A stretch of DNA of 22,983 bases, from NCBI GenBank assembly GCA_025201865.1, contig MU603061.1, positions 1-22,983 of the forward strand, in the 5' to 3' direction. Every line of letters begins with the position of its first letter. Position 1 is the stretch's first letter. The stretch comes from Ramicandelaber brevisporus (Eukaryota > Kickxellomycota > Ramicandelaberales > Ramicandelaberaceae). Shown in pieces: positions 17,912 to 22,983 of the stretch. The position numbers and the translations under genes are program-made. The notes under the pieces are model-generated. The model was not told the DNA's origin. It did not search any database and saw only the letters and a program-made list of their open reading frames with translations.

Positions 17912-19630
17912 ATGAACAAGCACTCGATTCTGTTGTGCCCACCACCACCACCACCCGTAGCCAACGGCAACGGCAGCAGCGGTCGAGACAAGAGCAATAG
18001 CGATCGCGCGCCGACAGCAATCTTCTGCAAACTGCCGCCTGGAGTCCTCCAGCTGCTTGGGTCGACTAAAGCACCTCCGTCATCTGTCACGATCCGCCTT
18101 TCTGACAAGGCTGCCAAATCGAATCAGAGCGTATTGACGATTGATGGGCGACAGTTCAGAATCGATGCATTCACACCTGGTCACAGCGGTGGTGGCAACA
18201 GCAGCAGCAGCAACAGCAGCAGCGGTAGTAGCAGTACTACATCGATAGTGTATCGAGAGGAAAGCGCAGGCACAGCGAGTGCAGACCGCGAACCATGGAA
18301 GCCGATTGCAAAGGCACTTCAAAGGCAGTTGAAAGTGGTGCCGAGCAATGAACCAGCTACAGTCTCTAGCAAGAAGCAATCGCTTCAACAACAACACCAG
18401 CAACAACAACACCAGCAGCACCAACAACAACAGCATACCCAAACGTTAGCTGAGGCACCACCAATGGGACGCATTCGACGTCCTTCAGATGGTCCCTCAG
18501 AGACAATGTCCAAAAGCACTGCAAAGTTGGATCTAAGTGCACTGGGAATTGAGCAGCCATCTCAGCCGGCAAGTGGTAGAAGACCTCGTGCATCATCAAG
18601 AGCAGGTACCACGGCAGCACAGCAGAATCAGCAGAATCAGCAGAATGCTGGGAATGAAGAGCCTTCGCAAGCAATCTCCCCACTATTATCAACAAAACAC
18701 AGACATGATCAACCAGCGCCTCTTCCAACCAGTAGTAAAGTTCGGCCTAAACCAGTGCCGATTGTGTCTGGTTCACCTCGTTTGAAACCTGACCAACTGC
18801 AGCTGCATCAACTTCATTATCAGCAACATAATCAGAATCAGCAACATCCAGCTACTCCACGCATCGGCCGAATGCCAGTGACACCTCTCAAAGACTCAAA
18901 TCGACCATCTCTACCTCCAAATAGCAATCGACAGTCTAATATTACTCATTCACCACCTGTTGTTGCAGCAGGCGGCATTGGATCGATCTCTGCGGCACTT
19001 ACAGCTAGCGCCAATGACATCAAATCAGGTCGACTCTCCACAAAGAACAGTGATGAAAGGCTGCCACGCGGTCAACGTCGCCGCCGTGATGACTCTGGGC
19101 TTGACCTACTGACTCTGCCTGGTGATGATCTACGACAATCCAGCCGAGCTGCATCGGCAACACGGGCAGCCTCAGTTAGAAGAGGCGGTGCAAAGATATC
19201 AACCACGCCGTCAGAATTGGCATCGGATGACCATATTCCTCAGCTGTCACTGTCCTCGTCGGCATCCCAGATTTCGGATGACGAGGCAAGCAGTAGTCCA
19301 CTATCAGCTGGCGGTGATGTGGATTTCAACAATGAAGATGTACGAATGCAAGTATGGCGTAAATATGATCGCAAATATAGACTGCATGGAACACTAACAA
19401 AGAAGATTGAGGCTCTGCGACATCAGCTGGCCAAGGTTATTGAGGAGTACGACACTCATGCACAACAAGGTGCTAAATCAGACTCATTTGGAACGTATGA
19501 TGCTGCCAGGGCGAGTGAGCGCGGTATTCGCAAATTGCAAAAGGTTGAACGGCTGGAGAAGCGACTCTTTGGTATTCACGAACAGCTCATTGCCTTTGAG
19601 GCAGCACTTCCTAACTCTGTCTCTTCATAA
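17912..19630 (+). CDS. Putative ELL-like RNA polymerase II elongation factor
   Basis: 572 residues. After a Pro run the N-terminal part (about 33-145) reads KLPPGVLQLLGS...SSVTIRLSD...SVLTIDGRQFRI, broken by a Ser/Gly/Asn insertion, then VYREES...PWKPIAKALQRQLKVV. This resembles the N-terminal domain of ELL factors. The middle is disordered, with Gln/His runs (about 157-175), many Ser/Pro stretches and several basic RRP or RRR clusters. The C-terminus (about 478-566) is helical and charged: a YDRKYRLHGTLTKKIEALRHQL start, a linker, then a second helix ending EKRLFGIHEQLIAFE. That pattern matches the occludin/ELL homology domain (a hairpin ending in LH..L..I...). Family knowledge: ELL proteins suppress Pol II pausing, partner with EAF, and exist in fission yeast. 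Both ends match by eye only, so the call is moderate. The start is the first in-frame ATG, with A at -3, only 173 bases after the preceding stop. Confidence 0.55.
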   Translation: MNKHSILLCPPPPPPVANGNGSSGRDKSNSDRAPTAIFCKLPPGVLQLLGSTKAPPSSVTIRLSDKAAKSNQSVLTIDGRQFRIDAFTPGHSGGGNSSSSNSSSGSSSTTSIVYREESAGTASADREPWKPIAKALQRQLKVVPSNEPATVSSKKQSLQQQHQQQQHQQHQQQQHTQTLAEAPPMGRIRRPSDGPSETMSKSTAKLDLSALGIEQPSQPASGRRPRASSRAGTTAAQQNQQNQQNAGNEEPSQAISPLLSTKHRHDQPAPLPTSSKVRPKPVPIVSGSPRLKPDQLQLHQLHYQQHNQNQQHPATPRIGRMPVTPLKDSNRPSLPPNSNRQSNITHSPPVVAAGGIGSISAALTASANDIKSGRLSTKNSDERLPRGQRRRRDDSGLDLLTLPGDDLRQSSRAASATRAASVRRGGAKISTTPSELASDDHIPQLSLSSSASQISDDEASSSPLSAGGDVDFNNEDVRMQVWRKYDRKYRLHGTLTKKIEALRHQLAKVIEEYDTHAQQGAKSDSFGTYDAARASERGIRKLQKVERLEKRLFGIHEQLIAFEAALPNSVSS

Positions 19631-19645
19631 AAAGTGTAACTCTAC

Positions 19646-19690
19646 TTCCATTCCATTCCATTCTATTCTATTCCATTCTATTCTATTCTT
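19646..19690 (+). repeat. TTCYA pentamer array
   Basis: Nine tandem pentamers, TTCCA or TTCTA with a final TTCTT, 15 bases after the ELL-like stop and about 180 bases before CCT5. Confidence 0.85.
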
Positions 19691-19814
19691 TTGGTCACTT
19701 TTGCAAGGTGTCGAAACTGTACTGTGGTGTATTGTGTCGTGTAGTTACTGTGCATACTGGAATCCTTTTTTGCATTGTCACTTTCATTTTCAGTTTTTTT
19801 TTATTCGCGACCAA

Positions 19815-19834
19815 CAAGCAAGCAAGCAAGCAAG
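19815..19834 (+). repeat. CAAG tetramer repeat in the CCT5 leader
   Basis: Five perfect CAAG units ending 36 bases before the CCT5 ATG. The same unit type (three copies) sits 10 bases before the start of the left-edge minus-strand gene (192-203). Confidence 0.85.
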
Positions 19835-19870
19835 CACTGCAACGAACATACTCTCGATCCATACGAAGCA

Positions 19871-21675
19871 ATGTCAGCGATCTACACAACGGACGACCTC
19901 GGCAACCCGTACATTATTGTGCGCGAGCAAGACAAGAAGGCGCGCTTGACGGGCCTCGAGGCAATTAAGGTATGTGAACTGTGTATATGTATATATCCCT
20001 GTTGATCTACAGGCTGATCAGTTGTAGGATAGTTGCACGCTAGCAGACACGCGTGTGCACACGACGAGCACCAGATCGGACCAAGCAGATTATACTGACA
20101 CTGCCCACTCTGCGTACTGCTTTGCGATTTGTGTATGGCCCTTGTTTGCGCCACTAACAGAACAGTATCACTGCCGGTGCATCTGTGGCAAGGATTCTGC
20201 GGACATCGCTGGGACCACGCGGCCAAGACAAGATTCTCGTGTCAGCCGATGGAGATATTGTGGTTACAAATGACGGAGCAACCATGTTAAAGAACCTGGA
20301 TGTCGAGCATGAAATTGCACGTTTGTTGGTCCAGCTGAGTCAGTCTCAAGATGATGAGATCGGAGATGGCACAACCAGTGTGGCTGTGTTTGCCGGCGCA
20401 TTGCTGGAGGAAGCGCGTGTTTTGCTTGAAAAGAACATCCATCCAATCCGCATTGCTGATGGATTTGAGCTTGCGTGCAGAACTGCTGTGGCTCATCTGG
20501 ACTCCATTGCTGAACCAATCGAGTTCTCGCGCGATGACACTGCCAACCTGCTTAAAGTTGCCAAGACTTGCCTCGGCAGCAAGATTGTGAGCAGCCAGCC
20601 GGATAAGTTTGCCCAGATTGCCGTGGATGCTGTCCTGGCTGTGGCTGATTTGGAGCGCAAGGATGTCGATTTTGAGCTCATTAAGATGGACGGCCGTGTT
20701 GGAGGCTCTCTCGCTGACTCAATGCTGGTTCGTGGTGTGTTGATCGACAAGGATTTCTCTCATCCACAGATGCCAACTGAAGTTCGCGATGCCAAGATTG
20801 CCATTCTGACCTGTCCATTTGAGCCGCCAAAGCCAAAGACAAAGCACTCGCTCGATCTCAGCAGTGTCGAAGAGTTTGTCAAGCTTCAGAACTACGAGCG
20901 CGAGCAGTTCGAGAGCATGATCAAGCGCATCAAGGACACTGGTGCTAACATGGTAGTCTGCCAGTGGGGCTTTGACGACGAGGCCAACCATCTGCTTCTG
21001 CAGAACAAGCTGCCAGCCGTCCGCTGGGTTGGCGGTCCAGAGCTCGAGCTGATTGCCATTGCCACCCAAGGCCGCATTGTCCCACGCTTTGAGGATCTCA
21101 CTGCGGCCAAGCTCGGCAAGGCTGGTCTGGTCCGCGAGCTGTCTTTCGGCACCACCAAGGACAAGATGCTCGTTATCGAAGAGTGCGCCAACACTCGTGC
21201 TGTGACCGTGTTTGTTCGTGGCGGTAACAAGCTGCTGATTGAGGAGGCCAAGCGTTCCCTGCATGATGCCATGTGCGTTGTCCGCACTCTGATTCGTGAC
21301 AACCGCGTCGTCTATGGCGGCGGTGCTACCGAGACCAGCTGCTCTCTTGCCGTCGCTAAGAAGGCTGATGAGACCGGCACCATTGAGCAGTACGCCATGC
21401 GCGCCTTTGCCAATGCTCTGGACAAGATTCCGACTGCTTTGGCCGAGAACAGCGGTCTCAACCCGCTGGAGGCTGTTGCCGAGGTCAAGAGTCGCCAAGT
21501 CGCCGAGGGCAACCATGCATTGGGCATCGATTGCTTGGGCAAGGGCACCAACAACATGCGTGAGCAGAATGTGTACGACCCGCTCATTTCCAAGCGTCAG
21601 CAGTTCATGCTGGCTACTCAGCTTGTTAAGATGATCCTTAAGATTGATGATGTCATTGTCCATCATTCTGTCTAA
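19871..21675 (+). CDS. CCT5: CCT5, epsilon subunit of the TRiC/CCT cytosolic chaperonin (two exons)
   Basis: Join 19871-19969 and 20161-21675; 537 residues, close to human CCT5 (541). CCT5 is one of eight subunits in each ring of the TRiC chaperonin, which folds actin, tubulin and WD-repeat proteins with ATP. Exon 1 encodes 33 residues ending GLEAIK; exon 2 resumes with [19 protein letters not shown], matching the family without gap or overlap and in phase 0. Group II chaperonin ATP-site motifs follow: LGPRG (about 50-54), TNDGAT (about 69-74), GDGTTS with the hydrolytic Asp (D102), and a late [17 protein letters not shown]-like and DVEHEIA segments identify the epsilon type. Codon choice is strongly biased in the second half, as in highly expressed genes. 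The start context is AGCA ATG. Tandem with the gamma-SNAP-like gene, 177 bases apart. Confidence 0.96.
19970..20160 (+). other. Intron of CCT5
   Basis: 191 bases, donor GTATGT, acceptor CTAACAG, phase 0. A branch-like TACTGAC lies at 20093-20099, about 61 bases before the acceptor; a CTAAC at 20154-20158 is too close to the AG to serve. It has in-frame stops, so retention would truncate the protein. An earlier AG (ACAG ending at 20012) would give a 43-base intron but leads to a stop within five codons. Confidence 0.93.
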
Positions 21676-21852
21676 AAACACAGCAAAACTAATAGTACCA
21701 ATACTAATAATGCTAACAATAGCAAAGCATTCAATGCGTTTCTTGAATACAATTCATACTCTGTGAATTTTCTGTTTCATTTTCTTTGACTTTCGCTTGT
21801 TTTTCCAGACACGATAACACGTCAAACACTGCCCGCATCTACTACTGCCACG

Positions 21853-22842
21853 ATGAACACCAGCGCAAGTCGATTGCTGGCCACCGCCGAAGAGTACACC
21901 AGAGATGCCGAGAAGGCTGTTAAAGGTGGATGGTTTACGAAGCCAGATTTCGAAGTAGCCGCGTCCAACTACGAGCGCGCTGCCGCCAGCTTCCGGAACG
22001 CCGGTGCCACTCAGCGAGCCGTGGATGCATACCAAAAGTCATCCGAGTGCTACATCAGGGCACGCTCATGGTTCCTCGCCGGCCGTGCACAGGAGAACAT
22101 TGCCGCGGCTCTCTTACAGCCTCAGCAGCAGCATGGATACGGCGCAAACAGCAATGCTGTGATCGATGCCAACGCCATCATTGACGCGTATACACGAGCC
22201 AGTCAGTACTTTATGCAACATGGTCAAGCACCAGACAAGGCTGCGGAAATGCTCGACAAAGCGGCCAAAATCTGCCAGCAATGCAACGATGCCGATCGCG
22301 CCATTGAACTGTTTGGACAGGCATGCCAAATCTACATTGATGAAGATCGCGGTCGCATTGGAATGGATGTGTTTAGACGCGCGATTGGACACGCTGCTCA
22401 GCACTGGAAGCTACCGGAGGCTGTCAAGTTTGCGGAAGACTATCTCGACATTTGTTCCAAGTACTCGATGAAATCGGAACTGGCGAAGGCTGCATTGATG
22501 ACCGTGGTGTTGCATTTGGCAAATGGAAGCGTGGATGGAGCCGTCAATGTGCTAGATGGAAGAAAAGGCAAATCGCCGGTGGATCCGAGAGATGAAGTGG
22601 TGCAGATTGCCATCGATTTAGTCACGGCGTTCGAGCAGCACGATGGCGAGGCTCTGGCGAGAGTGAAGAAGTCCGAGCATCTGCATTATATCGAACCAAA
22701 TGTTGCCAGGATTGCTCAGAATCTGGAGCTCGGAAATGCGCCAGCTTCGGCATTCTCTGCGACTCCGTCGGCGCCTGCTGGCGTCGTGTCTGCCGCCGTT
22801 TTCGACGAGGAAGGCTACCTCAATAGCGACGACCTGACGTGA
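21853..22842 (+). CDS. Gamma-SNAP-like SNARE-recycling adaptor
   Basis: 329 residues, close to gamma-SNAP (312 in human). All-helical, TPR-like throughout: paired helices with FEVAASNYERAAASFRNAG near residues 34-52, then AYQKSSECYIRARSWFLAGRAQENIA, and later AAEMLDKAAKICQQ and DADRAIELFGQACQIY. The end is acidic (FDEEGYLNSDDLT). Family knowledge: SNAPs hold cis-SNARE complexes for disassembly by the ATPase NSF/Sec18 after membrane fusion; the KPDFEVAASNYERAA helix and the acidic tail are more like gamma- than alpha-SNAP. A Gln-rich insertion (about residues 92-110) loops out between helices. The start is the first ATG of the frame. Alpha-SNAP (Sec17) is the main alternative. Confidence 0.85.
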   Translation: MNTSASRLLATAEEYTRDAEKAVKGGWFTKPDFEVAASNYERAAASFRNAGATQRAVDAYQKSSECYIRARSWFLAGRAQENIAAALLQPQQQHGYGANSNAVIDANAIIDAYTRASQYFMQHGQAPDKAAEMLDKAAKICQQCNDADRAIELFGQACQIYIDEDRGRIGMDVFRRAIGHAAQHWKLPEAVKFAEDYLDICSKYSMKSELAKAALMTVVLHLANGSVDGAVNVLDGRKGKSPVDPRDEVVQIAIDLVTAFEQHDGEALARVKKSEHLHYIEPNVARIAQNLELGNAPASAFSATPSAPAGVVSAAVFDEEGYLNSDDLT

Positions 22843-22983
22843 GGCGGGCTGGCAGAGCGCAGAAGCTGGCAGAGAGCGCGATCAAGCTCTAATATAGTTG
22901 ATGTAATCGGATTGGATTGACTTGTAGTTTGAATTGTAATTGAATGCATTAAAAGGGCGGGATGAAAGGGATACTGTACAATG
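22843..22983. other. 3' flank of the gamma-SNAP-like gene
   Basis: 141 bases to the window edge with an ATTAAA at 22948-22953, a likely poly(A) signal 106 bases after the stop. Nothing else seen. Confidence 0.5.

Noticed and set aside
20013-20160. A small nucleolar RNA inside the CCT5 intron
   Set aside because: No clear C/D box pair or H/ACA pattern at the right spacing; the intron is simply longer than the 43-base minimum.
20719-21681. 320-codon minus-strand frame opposite CCT5
   Set aside because: Antisense shadow of a gene with strong codon bias; no recognisable domain, whereas the plus strand is unmistakably CCT5.

Overview
The window looks like nuclear DNA of a fungus, probably an early-diverging, intron-poor lineage. 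The gene set points there: two polyphosphate polymerase (VTC) subunits, a GID1/RanBPM-type scaffold, CCT5, a gamma-SNAP-like protein, an ELL-like protein, and small secreted Cys-rich or Thr/Pro-rich proteins. Genes are mostly single-exon; the one intron I can place is a GT-AG intron in CCT5. Proteins carry long Ser, Gln, Asn and Ala runs. Intergenic DNA is pyrimidine-rich and full of short tandem repeats. A non-fungal protist with the same complexes is not excluded.

Layout. 1-182 (-): start of a secreted protein cut by the left edge. 1003-4689 (+): very large single-pass membrane RING-H2 protein. 5901-7172 (+): second, smaller membrane RING-H2 protein with the same zinc-ligand spacing. 7496-7993 (+): small secreted Thr/Ala/Pro-rich protein. 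8100-8795 (-) VTC1 and 10378-12720 (+) VTC4, head to head across 1.58 kb. 13056-15308 (+): GID1/RanBP9-like scaffold, convergent with 15427-16557 (-), a nucleoside hydrolase. 17142-17738 (+): secreted 16-Cys protein built of four Cys modules. 17912-19630 (+): putative ELL-like elongation factor. 19871-21675 (+): CCT5 in two exons. 21853-22842 (+): gamma-SNAP-like protein.

Genes that work together. VTC1 and VTC4 belong to one vacuolar complex that makes polyphosphate, and their divergent arrangement would suit co-regulation. Both membrane RING proteins and the GID1 scaffold belong to ubiquitin ligase biology, but nothing in the sequence joins them in one pathway. The rest are ordinary housekeeping or secreted genes.

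I do not see a CRISPR array, a recognisable transposon, an rRNA or a tRNA. The points most worth a second look are the VTC pair (with a VTC4 tail that resembles VTC1), the four-module 16-Cys secreted protein, the large glycosylated RING protein, and the habit of placing simple repeats just upstream of start codons.
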